Shown here: one piece after another, positions 17,028 to 25,611 of the stretch
How positions within the stretch are numbered: position 1 is the first letter of the stretch
Layout of the letters: every line of letters begins with the position of its first letter
Source of the DNA: Arthrobacter sp. Edens01
GTDB taxonomy: Bacteria > Actinomycetota > Actinomycetes > Actinomycetales > Micrococcaceae
Assembly: GCF_001307035.1 (NCBI RefSeq)
Contig: NZ_LKIU01000006.1
Span: 352,904-416,903, forward strand
DNA: 64,000 nucleotides
Direction of reading: 5' to 3'
Position numbers and translations under genes: made by a program
Notes under the pieces: generated by a model
Databases searched by the model: none
Seen by the model: the letters and a program-made list of their open reading frames with translations, nothing else
Told to the model about the DNA's origin: nothing

Positions 17028-17333
17028 ATGCGTGCTTATGAACTGATGGTAATCATCGACCCCGAGGTCGAAGAGCGTACCGTGGAGCCTTCGCTCGACA
17101 AGTTCCTCAACGTTGTCCGCAACGAGGGTGGAACCATCGACAAGGTGGACATCTGGGGTCGTCGCCGCCTGGCCTACGACATCAAGAAGAAGTCCGAAGG
17201 CATCTACGCGGTGGTTAACTTCACCGCCAGCCCTGCAGCTGCTGCTGAGCTTGACCGCCAGCTTGGTCTCAACGAGACCATCCTGCGCACCAAGATCATC
17301 CGCCCCGAAGACCAGAAGGTTGTTGCCGAGTAA
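17028..17333 (+). CDS. rpsF: 30S ribosomal protein S6
   Basis: A 101-residue S6 protein beginning [17 protein letters not shown], with the conserved [25 protein letters not shown] core strand-turn-strand and C-terminal [11 protein letters not shown]6 binds S18 on the small-subunit platform. The ATG at 17028 is preceded by a strong AAAGGAGG; an upstream in-frame start at 17016 would fall within the spacer. It heads the operon rpsF-ssb-rpsR-rplI, the usual actinobacterial order. It is probably autoregulated through the structured leader. Confidence 0.97.
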   Translation: MRAYELMVIIDPEVEERTVEPSLDKFLNVVRNEGGTIDKVDIWGRRRLAYDIKKKSEGIYAVVNFTASPAAAAELDRQLGLNETILRTKIIRPEDQKVVAE

Positions 17334-17400
17334 TTTCGGTCCACCTTTTATTCGTCAACGAAAGGCCCGGGGAAACGGGCCGAGACACCAGGAGGCATAA

Positions 17401-17952
17401 ATGGCAGGCGAGACAACGATCACCGTGGTCGGCAACCTGACGAATGATCCGGAACTCCGGTTCACCCCGTCCGGTTCAGCAGTGGCGAACTTCACCATTG
17501 CCTCGACGCCGCGCACCTTCGACCGGCAGTCCAACGAATGGAAGGACGGCGAAACGCTGTTCCTCCGTGCGTCGGTTTGGCGTGAAGCTGCGGAAAACGT
17601 CGCCGAGTCCCTGACCAAGGGAACCCGAGTCGTCTGCCAGGGCCGCCTGAAGTCACGTTCGTACGAGACCAAAGAGGGCGAAAAGCGTACCGTCATGGAG
17701 CTTGAGGTCGACGAAATCGGCCCCTCGCTTCGTTACGCGTCCGCGAAGGTCACCCGCACCCAGCGCTCCGGCGGTGGCGGCGGTGGCTTCGGCGGGAACG
17801 CCGGCGGCGGCTTCGGCGGCAACTCCAACTCCGGTTGGGGCGGCCAGCAGCAGCAGCAGTCCGCACCTGCGGACGATCCCTGGGGTGCCCCTGCAGGCGG
17901 CAACTCAGGCGGCTGGGGAGCCGGCCCGGATTCCAACGATCCGCCCTTCTAA
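17401..17952 (+). CDS. ssb: Single-stranded DNA-binding protein
   Basis: A 183-residue SSB. The N-terminal OB fold spans about residues 4-110 ([20 protein letters not shown], then the conserved [15 protein letters not shown] and [13 protein letters not shown]). It is followed by a Gly/Gln-rich flexible linker and an acidic tip ending DSNDPPF, the partner-binding peptide. It coats single-stranded DNA in replication and repair and recruits partner proteins through this tip. It sits between rpsF and rpsR with a clear AGGAGG site upstream, the standard arrangement. Confidence 0.97.
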   Translation: MAGETTITVVGNLTNDPELRFTPSGSAVANFTIASTPRTFDRQSNEWKDGETLFLRASVWREAAENVAESLTKGTRVVCQGRLKSRSYETKEGEKRTVMELEVDEIGPSLRYASAKVTRTQRSGGGGGGFGGNAGGGFGGNSNSGWGGQQQQQSAPADDPWGAPAGGNSGGWGAGPDSNDPPF

Positions 17953-18055
17953 GCAATACCCCTGTGCCGCAAGGCACAACCTCTGACGGCAACCGCCGTC
18001 GAGCCCATCCCGTGGAATTGATCCACGGGCTCCACTAGACATAAGGAGCTCCACG

Positions 18056-18295
18056 ATGGCTAAGGCTGAACTTCGCAAGCCCAAACCAAAGTCCAATCCC
18101 TTGAAGGCCGCTGACATCACTGTCATCGACTACAAGGACGTAGCATTGCTGCGCAAGTTCATTTCCGACCGCGGAAAGATCCGCGCTCGTCGCGTAACTG
18201 GCGTAACCGTGCAGGAACAGCGCAAGATCGCACAGGCAATCAAGAACGCCCGTGAAGTTGCACTCCTGCCTTACTCCGGCGCTGGCCGCGGCTAA
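18056..18295 (+). CDS. rpsR: 30S ribosomal protein S18, cysteine-free form
   Basis: A 79-residue S18 with the family core [19 protein letters not shown] and [21 protein letters not shown]. It contains no cysteine, so it is the zinc-independent (C-minus) form; zinc-binding S18 proteins carry CxxC-type ligands in the N-terminal half. In several actinobacteria the C-minus form is a Zur-regulated second copy, whereas here it lies in the housekeeping operon. It binds S6 on the platform of the small subunit. The gene is followed 18 bp later by rplI. Confidence 0.96.
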   Translation: MAKAELRKPKPKSNPLKAADITVIDYKDVALLRKFISDRGKIRARRVTGVTVQEQRKIAQAIKNAREVALLPYSGAGRG

Positions 18296-18313
18296 AGGAA
18301 AGGAACCTAACTC

Positions 18314-18763
18314 ATGGCAAAGCTCATTCTGACCCACGAAGTCACCGGTCTCGGTGCTGCAGGCGACGTTGTTGAGGTGAAGGACGGTTACGCACGTAAC
18401 TACCTGGTACCCCGCGGCTTCGCTCTCACCTGGACCAAGGGTGGCGAGAAGCAGGTTGAGTCCATCAAGGCTGCCCGCGCTGCGCGCGAGCACGCTTCGC
18501 TGGAAGATGCCCAGAAGCAGGCTGCTGCACTCTCCGCCAAGCCGGTCAAGCTGACCGTCAAGGCCGGCGAGTCCGGACGCCTCTTCGGCACGGTCAAGCC
18601 CGCTGACGTTGCCGCTGCTGTTGAAGCTGCCGGCCTCGGCAGCATCGACAAGCGCAAGGTTGAACTGCCGACTCACATCAAGTCGGTTGGTTCTTTCCAG
18701 GCCAACGTCCGCCTGCACGACGACGTCGCTGCCGTCATCGACCTCGAGGTCGTTGCCAGCTAG
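18314..18763 (+). CDS. rplI: 50S ribosomal protein L9
   Basis: A 149-residue L9. The N-terminal RNA-binding domain [22 protein letters not shown] (with the conserved [14 protein letters not shown]) is followed by a long connecting helix (about residues 41-75). A C-terminal domain carries [22 protein letters not shown] and a final VHLHDDV-like strand. L9 binds 23S rRNA near the L1 stalk and helps maintain the reading frame. It is the last gene of the operon, and a strong hairpin follows. Confidence 0.97.
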   Translation: MAKLILTHEVTGLGAAGDVVEVKDGYARNYLVPRGFALTWTKGGEKQVESIKAARAAREHASLEDAQKQAAALSAKPVKLTVKAGESGRLFGTVKPADVAAAVEAAGLGSIDKRKVELPTHIKSVGSFQANVRLHDDVAAVIDLEVVAS

Positions 18764-18786
18764 TACGCCGCGCACTGCGTGATACA

Positions 18787-18826
18787 CAGCGCCCCCCGCC
18801 GTTTCCGGCGGGGGGCGCTGTTGCGT
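18787..18826 (+). terminator. Terminator after rplI
   Basis: A perfect 15-bp GC-rich stem (CAGCGCCCCCCGCCG with CGGCGGGGGGCGCTG) and a TTTC loop are followed by TTGCGTT rather than a pure T-run. It probably ends the rpsF operon and separates it from dnaB. Confidence 0.8.
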
Positions 18827-18921
18827 TCGGCACACGTTTAGACCTGGTGAAGGACATTTTTCGGGTCTCATAATCCCAAGCGGGCTTACCAACACAAGTA
18901 GTCCCCAGTAGTTCACAGGTA

Positions 18922-19157
18922 TGTGGATATCTGCTGTGGATAATGGTCTCCGTATGCCCATTCCCGTGATCTGTCAACCTGAAGGCTGTGGCTGAATGTT
19001 GGGGAAAATAGTTCACTGTGCACAGGTGTGGACGGGTGTTTTGCCTAGTCAGAGTCATATTATGGCAGAAACTAATTTGTTATCCACAGCCTTATGCCCA
19101 GCCTGTGCACAAGACACGCCCACTTATGAACAGGCTATCCACAAGGCCTGTGGATAA
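18922..19157. promoter_or_regulatory. Cluster of DnaA-box-like 9-mers between rplI and dnaB
   Basis: Three perfect TTATCCACA 9-mers occur at 18935-18943 (minus), 19080-19088 (plus) and 19149-19157 (minus). One-mismatch copies lie at 18922-18930 (minus) and 19135-19143 (plus). Weaker TTGTGCACA/CTGTGCACA-type sites lie at 19104-19112 and 19016-19025, and CCGTCCACA (minus) at 19027-19035. The stretch is more AT-rich than its surroundings. The 592-bp gap 18764-19355 contains no convincing gene. DnaA binding could control dnaB or titrate DnaA; the function is inference. Confidence 0.7.
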
Positions 19158-19355
19158 CTCGTTTGTTGAGGGGGCCTCACGGGGCTACGGTTGCGGTGGA
19201 CTCCCTCATCGGCGCACCGGGAATGGTATCGGCGGGGGCACGGCGGGCAGAAGCCCCATTGTCAGTGCCGTCGGCTAGAACGTAGCCAGCCATACACACC
19301 TCCGGATCTGCCTGACGGGACCGGAGATAGAACGTTTTTTGGAAAGGGTGGCCCC

Positions 19356-20735
19356 GTGTCGCTTGCACATGCGGATTCCGCTGAATCAACCCGCACCTCT
19401 GATTTCGGCCGGACTCCGCCGCAGGATCTGGTCGCCGAGCAGTCGGTGCTGGGCGGCATGATGCTCTCCAAGGACGCGATCGCCGACTGCGTGGAAGTCC
19501 TCCGCGGCGTCGACTTCTACCGCCCGGCGCACGAAGCCATCTACGAAGCCATCATCGACCTCTACGGCCGCGGCGAGCCTGCCGACGCCGTGACGGTCTC
19601 CGATGAGCTCACCAAGCGCGGAGAAATCAGCCGCATCGGCGGCCCCGCGTACCTGCACACGCTCATCCAGTCGGTGCCCACCGCAGCCAACGCCGGCTTC
19701 TACGCCGAGATCGTCCGGGAGCGCGCAGTCCTCCGCCGCCTGGTTGATGCTGGCACCAAGATCGTGCAGCTTGGCTACTCCAATGACGGAGAAGTGGACG
19801 ACCTGGTCAATGCGGCCCAGGCTGAGGTCTACGCCGTGGCTGAGCGCCGAACTGCGGAAGACTACGTACCGCTGAAGGACATTATTGAGGGAACGGTGGA
19901 CGAAATTGAGTCCGCCGGCCACCGCGGTGAAGGCATGACCGGTGTGCCCACCGGTTTCTATGAACTGGACGAACTCACCCAGGGCCTGCACGGCGGCCAG
20001 ATGATTGTCATTGCCGCCCGTCCCGCCGTCGGCAAGTCCACGTTCGCCTTGGACTTTGCGCGCTCCGCGGCCATCAAGCACAACATGACCACGGTCTTCT
20101 TCTCCCTGGAAATGGGCCGCAACGAAATCGCCATGCGCCTGCTCTCAGCCGAGGCCACAATTGGTCTGCAGGACCTGCGCAAGGGCACCATCAAGGATGA
20201 GCAGTGGGGCAAGATCGCCACCACAATGGGCCGCATGAACGATGCGCCGCTCTTCATCGACGACAGCCCGAACATGTCCCTGATGGAAATCCGCGCCAAG
20301 TGCCGTCGACTGAAGCAGCGGCATGACCTCAAGCTCGTGGTCCTGGACTACCTGCAGCTGATGTCCTCCGGCAAGCGCGTGGAGTCCCGCCAGCAGGAAG
20401 TCTCCGAGTTTTCCCGTGCGCTGAAACTGCTGGCCAAGGAGCTTGAAGTTCCGGTAATCGCCCTCTCGCAGCTGAACCGTGGTTCTGAGCAGCGCACCGA
20501 CAAGAAGCCCATGGTCTCCGACCTCCGTGAATCCGGCTCCATCGAGCAGGACGCCGACATGGTGATCCTGCTGCACCGTGAGGATATTTACGACAAGGAG
20601 TCCCCGCGCGCCGGTGAGGCCGACGTGATCGTGGCCAAGCACCGTAACGGCCCCACGAAGACCATCGTGGTCGGCTTCCAGGGCCACTACTCGCGCTTCT
20701 CCAACATGGCGGTCGAGGGCGGCTCCGGCTTCTAG
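19356..20735 (+). CDS. dnaB: Replicative DNA helicase DnaB
   Basis: A 459-residue DnaB. The N-terminal helical collar domain (about residues 17-120, PPQDLVAEQSVLGGMMLSKDAI) is followed by a RecA-like motor with P-loop ARPAVGKST near residue 224, SLEMGRNEIAMRLLS, Walker B KLVVLDYLQLM, and ALSQLNRG plus SDLRESGSIEQDADMV. It unwinds DNA ahead of the replisome as a hexamer. There is no intein interrupting the ATPase domain. The GTG at 19356 follows GGAAAGGG at the right distance. The gene has its own upstream region with DnaA-box-like sites, so it is probably not simply read through from rplI. Confidence 0.96.
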   Translation: MSLAHADSAESTRTSDFGRTPPQDLVAEQSVLGGMMLSKDAIADCVEVLRGVDFYRPAHEAIYEAIIDLYGRGEPADAVTVSDELTKRGEISRIGGPAYLHTLIQSVPTAANAGFYAEIVRERAVLRRLVDAGTKIVQLGYSNDGEVDDLVNAAQAEVYAVAERRTAEDYVPLKDIIEGTVDEIESAGHRGEGMTGVPTGFYELDELTQGLHGGQMIVIAARPAVGKSTFALDFARSAAIKHNMTTVFFSLEMGRNEIAMRLLSAEATIGLQDLRKGTIKDEQWGKIATTMGRMNDAPLFIDDSPNMSLMEIRAKCRRLKQRHDLKLVVLDYLQLMSSGKRVESRQQEVSEFSRALKLLAKELEVPVIALSQLNRGSEQRTDKKPMVSDLRESGSIEQDADMVILLHREDIYDKESPRAGEADVIVAKHRNGPTKTIVVGFQGHYSRFSNMAVEGGSGF

Positions 20736-20785
20736 CCTGCACCGCCCGCGTACGCCTTCCCGTTTCCACCACCCCAGGAGCTCCC

Positions 20786-21406
20786 GTGCCCAAGTCCAAG
20801 CCCCGCAAGAAGGCCGTTTCCAAGAAGAAGCAGGCCCGCCGCGCCGAGCATGAGGTCAACGCCATGCTGCGCGGGGAGACCGCATACTTCAGCGACGAGG
20901 CAGAGGCACTGCTGGCCGGCCGCGGCTGGATCAGCGAAAGGGACCAGCCCGGGGGAGCCGACCAGGGCGATGCCTGGTACTGGATGCCGTCCCAGCTGCC
21001 GGCCTACCTGGAAGAGGGCGAACCGGTACCGACTTCCATCTACCCTTCGTCCGAGACCACGTTCGTCAGCCAGCTGGCAACACCGGACGGCTCCGTGCCG
21101 CCCGAGGCCCAGACTGAATATGCGTCCCTGGCGGAACTGGAGGCAGACCTTGACCGGCTGCAGGCGTACCGGGTTCCGGCTGACTCCTGGACGGCCCTGC
21201 CCGCCGGAGAGGACGAAACGCCGGCTGATCTCATCGACTCCATCAGCGAGGAGTGGGAACTGATCGCCGAGCTGATTCATTTCCCGTACAGCACTGATCA
21301 GGGTCCGCGGTCCTTCGCCGCGGTTGAGCAGGCGGTGCAGGACGGCCGTCTGACCGAATACGCCTACCGCTCCGTCCTGGCCGGCCGCGGAACCCCCGGA
21401 GCGTAG
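20786..21406 (+). CDS. Hypothetical protein with Lys-rich N-terminus (206 aa)
   Basis: A 206-residue soluble protein. The first 25 residues are strongly basic (PKSKPRKKAVSKKKQARR), and the rest is acidic and Trp/Tyr containing (DAWYWMPSQLPAYLEEGE). No membrane helix, signal peptide or catalytic motif is visible. It starts at a GTG with CAGGAG seven bases upstream, 50 bp after dnaB on the same strand, so it may share the dnaB transcript. The basic tail could contact nucleic acid, but I assign no function. Confidence 0.7.
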   Translation: MPKSKPRKKAVSKKKQARRAEHEVNAMLRGETAYFSDEAEALLAGRGWISERDQPGGADQGDAWYWMPSQLPAYLEEGEPVPTSIYPSSETTFVSQLATPDGSVPPEAQTEYASLAELEADLDRLQAYRVPADSWTALPAGEDETPADLIDSISEEWELIAELIHFPYSTDQGPRSFAAVEQAVQDGRLTEYAYRSVLAGRGTPGA

Positions 21407-21410
21407 CGGG

Positions 21411-22016
21411 TCAGGAAGGCTCCGGCCGCGGGCGCGGATCTGACGGCCTGGCCCTAACATGGGCTTTTTCGCCCTGCGGCCCGAAAAGCGCCAGGAACTC
21501 GACGGCGTCCTGGCCTGCGTTCCCCATCCAGTGCGGAACCCTGGTGTCGAACTCAGCGGCTTCGCCCGCACCCAGGCTCAGTTCCGTGGCGCCCAGCACC
21601 AGGCGCAGCCGGCCGCTGAGAACATAAAGCCACTCGTAACCGTCATGCGCCTGCGGAGTAGGTGTGGCAGGCCTTTTCGCCGCCGGAAGGATGTATTTGA
21701 AGGCACCGATCCCGCTGGCCTTCTCCGTTAGCGAGATCACTGTTGCGCCACGGTGACGCGTCGTACGCATATTGACCCGCGGGTCCCCGGTCCGCGGACC
21801 GCCCACCAGCTCATCCAGGGAAACGCCGTAGGCTCCGGCGAGGGGGAGCAGCAGCTCCAGCGTGGCCCGGCGCTGGCCGCTTTCCAGCCGGGAGAGTGTA
21901 CTCAGCGAAATGCCGGTTGCCGAGGACACCGCAGTGAGGGTGTGCCCGCGTGAGGTACGCAGCGAACGCAGCCGTGGCCCGATCCCGTCCACGACTGTCC
22001 TTACGTCCTGGTTCAT
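21411..22016 (-). CDS. XRE-family regulator with C-terminal cupin domain
   Basis: A 201-residue regulator. An N-terminal helix-turn-helix of the XRE type (about residues 15-68, RGHTLTAVSSATGISLSTLSR and LESGQRRAT) is followed by a cupin sensor domain (about 110-185). The cupin part includes YEWLYVLSGRLRLVLG and AEFDTRVPHWMGN. Such proteins bind a small ligand or metal in the cupin barrel and regulate nearby genes. It is divergent from the CPYC flavoprotein gene, which is the obvious candidate target. The start at 22016 was chosen by homology; an ATG at 22028 would add four residues. The extent of overlap with dnaB-side genes is nil. Confidence 0.82.
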   Translation of the reverse strand: MNQDVRTVVDGIGPRLRSLRTSRGHTLTAVSSATGISLSTLSRLESGQRRATLELLLPLAGAYGVSLDELVGGPRTGDPRVNMRTTRHRGATVISLTEKASGIGAFKYILPAAKRPATPTPQAHDGYEWLYVLSGRLRLVLGATELSLGAGEAAEFDTRVPHWMGNAGQDAVEFLALFGPQGEKAHVRARPSDPRPRPEPS

Positions 22017-22128
22017 AAACCCGATCATGCCATAACAGCAAAACCGGTTGTGTCCCCGGCGGCGGCGCAGAAAACTTGCAGGCAGGAGATCCGGCACCGG
22101 GCCGGAGGCAGGTTTTCGGAGGCAGATT

Positions 22129-23136
22129 GTGAAGGACGGGACTATGACCGGCAACGGGGGCGGCAAGGTGGATTACGACGTCGTTGTGGTGGGCGGTTCC
22201 GCCGCCGGGCTGAGCGGCGCACTGGCCCTGTCCCGGGCCAGGAGGAGGGTAGCGGTCGTGGATGCAGGCGAGCCGCGGAACGCCCCGGCGTCGGGTGTGC
22301 ACAACTACCTGGGCAGGGAAGGTGCCTCTCCCGCGGAGCTGTATGCGGTGGGCCGCGGGGAGGTTGAGGGTTACGGAGGGACCATCGTGGACGGGACCGT
22401 GGAATCCGTCCTGCGTGCAGGGGACGGTTCCTTCAGGATTGGGCTGCAGGACGGCACTGTGCTGATCAGCCGGCGTGTCCTCGCCGCTAGTGGAGCGTCC
22501 GACGAACTGCCGGACATTCCGGGCCTGGCGGCGCACTGGGGCACGGATGTGCTGCACTGCCCGTATTGCCACGGATGGGAAGCCGGGGGGAAGCGGCTTG
22601 GCGTACTGGCCACGCACCTGGACACCGCGGTGCACCAGGCGCTGATGTGGCGGCAGTGGTGCGAAGACATTGTGCTTTTCCTCAACGATGCGGGTGAACC
22701 GGATACAGAGCAGTCCCGGCAGCTGGCTGCCCGCGGCATCCGGGTTGTGGACGGTGCCGTTGCCGCAGTTGAGGGCGATGCCGGCCTGACCGGCGTGCGC
22801 CTGGCCTCCGGCAAGTTTGTGTCCCGGCAGGCACTGGTGGTGCTGACGCGGCTGCGCGCCCGGGCGGACTACCTCTCCGGAGTGGGTCTGGAAGCGGAGG
22901 AACAGTATTTTGGCGACCTCGCCGTCGGGACTGCCGTGGCAGCGGATTCCAGCGGCGTGACATCCGTCCCGGGGATCTTTGCCGCAGGAAACCTGACAGC
23001 CCCCATGACTCAGGTCATCGGTGCAGCGTCCGCAGGACTGGCTGCTGCCACCGCCATCAACGCGGAACTGATCGAAGAGGACACCTCCGCCGCTGTAGCT
23101 GCGGCCGCACAGCGCGGCGGAATCCTGCAGGGCTGA
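22129..23136 (+). CDS. NAD(P)/FAD-dependent oxidoreductase with CPYC motif (thioredoxin reductase-like)
   Basis: About 335 residues in the two-domain thioredoxin-reductase fold. The FAD loop is GGSAAGLSG at residues 22-30, a redox motif CPYCHGWE begins at Cys144, and a C-terminal FAD-binding GIFAAGNLT precedes TQVIGAASAGLAAA. The CPYCHG(Y/W)E form is typical of the bacterial flavoproteins related to GliT-type disulfide reductases and oxidases rather than true TrxB. GTG 22129 has CGGAGG six bases upstream; ATG 22144 is an alternative with its own GAAGGA. It is divergent from the XRE-cupin regulator and convergent with the KimA-like permease. Confidence 0.82.
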   Translation: MKDGTMTGNGGGKVDYDVVVVGGSAAGLSGALALSRARRRVAVVDAGEPRNAPASGVHNYLGREGASPAELYAVGRGEVEGYGGTIVDGTVESVLRAGDGSFRIGLQDGTVLISRRVLAASGASDELPDIPGLAAHWGTDVLHCPYCHGWEAGGKRLGVLATHLDTAVHQALMWRQWCEDIVLFLNDAGEPDTEQSRQLAARGIRVVDGAVAAVEGDAGLTGVRLASGKFVSRQALVVLTRLRARADYLSGVGLEAEEQYFGDLAVGTAVAADSSGVTSVPGIFAAGNLTAPMTQVIGAASAGLAAATAINAELIEEDTSAAVAAAAQRGGILQG

Positions 23137-23164
23137 GGCTCGCGGGTGCTGCACGGCACGCGCG

Positions 23165-25195
23165 CTACGAGGCGCCGGGCCCCTGCGTGCCGTGCCCGGG
23201 CTGCGTACCCTGGGTATCCCGCGCAGCCTGGCGGGACGCGGCTGCTGCATCCTTGCTCGACGCCAGCTGCCACGGCACACTCGCCACCATGATTCCGGGC
23301 TCGAAGTGCAGGCGGGCCTTGATGCGCAGGGCCGTCTGGTTGTGTACCAGCTGTTCCCACCAGCGGCCGACGACGTACTCGGGGATGTAGACCACGAAGA
23401 GTTCGCGGGGGGAGGAGCGGCGTGCCTCACGCAGGTACGCCAGGACGGGAGACACAGTTTCGCGGTAAGGGGAGGAGAGCACCGTCAGGGGGACCGGGAT
23501 GCGCAGCCGTTCCCAGTCCTCCACCGTCTTCTGGGTCTCTTCGGGATCCAGGTCGACAATGATGGCGTTGAGGCTGGAAGGACGCGAGGCCCGCGCGTAC
23601 GCCAGGGCCCGGAGCACCGGCTTGTGGACTTTCGAGACCAGGATGACGGCGTTGACTCGGCTGGGCAGGGCGAGGGCCTCAGGGCTGTCTTCCACCTGCA
23701 GCTCCTCGGCCACAGCGGCATAGTGCCTGCGAATGCTGTCCATCACCACGTACAGGAATGCCATGGCTAGCAGGGCGATCCACGCACCATGCTCAAACTT
23801 GGTGACCACTACGATCACCAGCACCAGTGCCGTCATGCCAAAACCGCAGGAATTGATGATCCGGGACCGCTGCATCCGCCGGCGGACCTCCGGCTTGCGC
23901 TCAGTGCGCAGCTTCGCGGTCCAGTGTCGGATCATGCCCAGCTGGCTGGCCGTGAAGGAAACAAAGACCCCCACGATGTAGAGCTGGATCAGCCGCGTCA
24001 CATCGGCGTTGAAGACCAGGATCAGCGCCAGGGCCGCCAGGCCGAGCACGATGATTCCGTTGCTGAAAGCCAGCCGGTCACCGCGGGTGCGCATTTGGCG
24101 GGGAAGATAGCCGTCCTTTGCCAGGACCGACGCCAGGATGGGGAAACCGTTGAAGGCAGTGTTTGAAGCAAATACCAGAATCAGCCCGGTGGCGGCAATC
24201 ACCACGTAGAAGAAGAGAGACCCGTCACCAAAGACGGTCTCGGCCAGCTGGCTGATGACCGGATGCTGGATGTAGTCCTGCACAGGAACGCCGTTTTGAA
24301 GCAGCTGCGTTGCAGGATCCTGCACAAAATGGACCTTTGTGAGACTGGCCAGGGCCAGGATGCCGGCGAGCATGGCTGCCGCCAGGCCACCAAGGAGCAG
24401 CAGTGTGGTGGCGGCATTGCGGCTCTTGGGCTGGCGGAAGGTCGGAACCCCGTTACTGATCGCTTCCACGCCGGTAAGGGCGGCGGCTCCGGAGGAGAAA
24501 GCCCGCAGCAGCAGGAAGGCGCCGGCAAGGCCGGTGAGGCCGGCGTCGAGCCCCGCTTCCGGCCGCAGCTCAAACCCCGCCGAGGGCGCCTGTGCCAAGC
24601 TGCCGGTTGCGGCCTGGAACAATCCAACGGCACACATTCCCAGTACCGAGACCAGGAAGAGATATGTGGGAACAGCGAAAAGGGAACCGGCTTCCTTCAC
24701 GCCCCGGAGGTTGACCAGCATCAGGATGATCACCCCGGCTGCCGCCAGCAGGCCCTGCTGTCCGTGGAGAACCGGCACTGCGGTGACCAGGTACTGCGCT
24801 GCGGAGGACATCGAGACTGCGACGGTGAGCACGTAGTCCACCAGCAGGGCCGAGCCAACCGTCAGTCCGGCGCGGCGGCCCAGGTTCTCGCTGGCGATCT
24901 CGTAATCGCCGCCGCCGGACGGGTAGGCGTGGACGTTCTGGCGGTAGGAGGCAACGACGGTGAGCAGAACCACAATGACTGCAAGGCCCACCCAGGGGGA
25001 GAGCGTCACGGCGGCGACCCCGGCCAAAGCCAGCGTCAGGAGGATTTCGTCCGGAGCGTACGCTGCCGAGGACAGTGCGTCCGAGGCATAGACCGGCAGG
25101 GCAACACGTTTGCGGAGCAGGGTGCGGGAGAGCTGCTCGTTGCCGTATGGACGCCCCACCAGAATGCGCTTGAGCGCATTGAAGAATGTGAGCAC
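23165..25195 (-). CDS. APC-family permease, KimA-like (probable potassium importer)
   Basis: A 676-residue protein with about twelve membrane helices (residues 1 to roughly 490) and a cytosolic C-terminal domain of about 170 residues. N-terminal motifs ALPVYASDALSSAAYAPDEI and SYRQNVHAYPSGGGDYEIA match the KimA/YdaO branch of the APC superfamily. Members of this branch are high-affinity K+ importers inhibited by c-di-AMP binding to the C-terminal part. The GTG start gives the conserved FNALKRILVGRP beginning. No riboswitch could be recognised in the 5' region on this strand. It is a single gene, convergent with the CPYC flavoprotein. Substrate assignment is by family. Confidence 0.8.
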   Translation of the reverse strand: MLTFFNALKRILVGRPYGNEQLSRTLLRKRVALPVYASDALSSAAYAPDEILLTLALAGVAAVTLSPWVGLAVIVVLLTVVASYRQNVHAYPSGGGDYEIASENLGRRAGLTVGSALLVDYVLTVAVSMSSAAQYLVTAVPVLHGQQGLLAAAGVIILMLVNLRGVKEAGSLFAVPTYLFLVSVLGMCAVGLFQAATGSLAQAPSAGFELRPEAGLDAGLTGLAGAFLLLRAFSSGAAALTGVEAISNGVPTFRQPKSRNAATTLLLLGGLAAAMLAGILALASLTKVHFVQDPATQLLQNGVPVQDYIQHPVISQLAETVFGDGSLFFYVVIAATGLILVFASNTAFNGFPILASVLAKDGYLPRQMRTRGDRLAFSNGIIVLGLAALALILVFNADVTRLIQLYIVGVFVSFTASQLGMIRHWTAKLRTERKPEVRRRMQRSRIINSCGFGMTALVLVIVVVTKFEHGAWIALLAMAFLYVVMDSIRRHYAAVAEELQVEDSPEALALPSRVNAVILVSKVHKPVLRALAYARASRPSSLNAIIVDLDPEETQKTVEDWERLRIPVPLTVLSSPYRETVSPVLAYLREARRSSPRELFVVYIPEYVVGRWWEQLVHNQTALRIKARLHFEPGIMVASVPWQLASSKDAAAASRQAARDTQGTQPGHGTQGPGAS

Positions 25196-25347
25196 GAGGA
25201 CAAACCATAGACCGCTTGCAGAACCAAGTCCAGACGCTCAGAAACCGCGTGGAGAACCCCCTGTGGCCAACTGCACATCAGGCCGCTGGATCAGCATTAT
25301 CATGCCGATCGCGCGGACGATGCCGGGCCGATCACGAAGGTCTCGAT

Positions 25348-25376
25348 TTGATATCGATTTGGGTCTCTCCTAACGT
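25348..25376 (+). promoter_or_regulatory. Predicted sigma-A-type promoter of rpf
   Basis: Minus-35 TTGATA (25348-25353), a 17-bp spacer and minus-10 TAACGT (25371-25376). Transcription from here would leave a leader of about 230 nt before the rpf ATG at 25612. Upstream, 25196-25347 holds the KimA-like gene's 5' region and no other gene. Confidence 0.5.
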
Positions 25377-25382
25377 AGTTGC

Positions 25383-25611
25383 GAGCCCGAATGAAGGGCG
25401 GTCGCCGGTTCCCATCAAGCTGAATGATCCGGCCGGCAGGCACCCAATCCGAGAGGTGCTGCCGAAAAGAAATTGCACTGTGCCCCACGCCACCGCACGT
25501 CGCCGCTGTGGGAGCACTGATCCTGACCTCTAACAGTCGGGGGCAGGCGACGGCGTTAGGAAGCCCGGGGACGGGCAGAGCGCAGGTGGGTCCCAGGAGC
25601 ACAAACAGCTA
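25383..25611 (+). promoter_or_regulatory. Long structured 5' leader of rpf
   Basis: No coding frame fits this stretch. Several stems are evident. GGCAGGCACC (25435-25444) pairs with GGTGCTGCC (25455-25463) with one bulge. GTGCCCCAC (25480-25488) pairs with GTGGGAGCAC (25508-25517) with one bulge. GCCCG-GGGA-CGGGC (25563-25576) has a GNRA-type loop. AGGAG at 25594-25598 is 13 bases from the ATG. rpf leaders in actinobacteria often hold c-di-AMP riboswitches, but I do not find that consensus here. Confidence 0.45.

Noticed and set aside
18764..19355. Chromosomal origin of replication
   Set aside because: DnaA boxes alone are insufficient. There is no dnaA or dnaN here and no clear AT-rich unwinding element, so only a DnaA-box cluster is claimed.
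25383..25611. c-di-AMP (ydaO-yuaA) riboswitch in the rpf leader
   Set aside because: Expected by family context, but the conserved GGGGAACC, GGGTGAATC and GTCAGCTAACC-type core could not be found on either strand. Only generic stems are supported.
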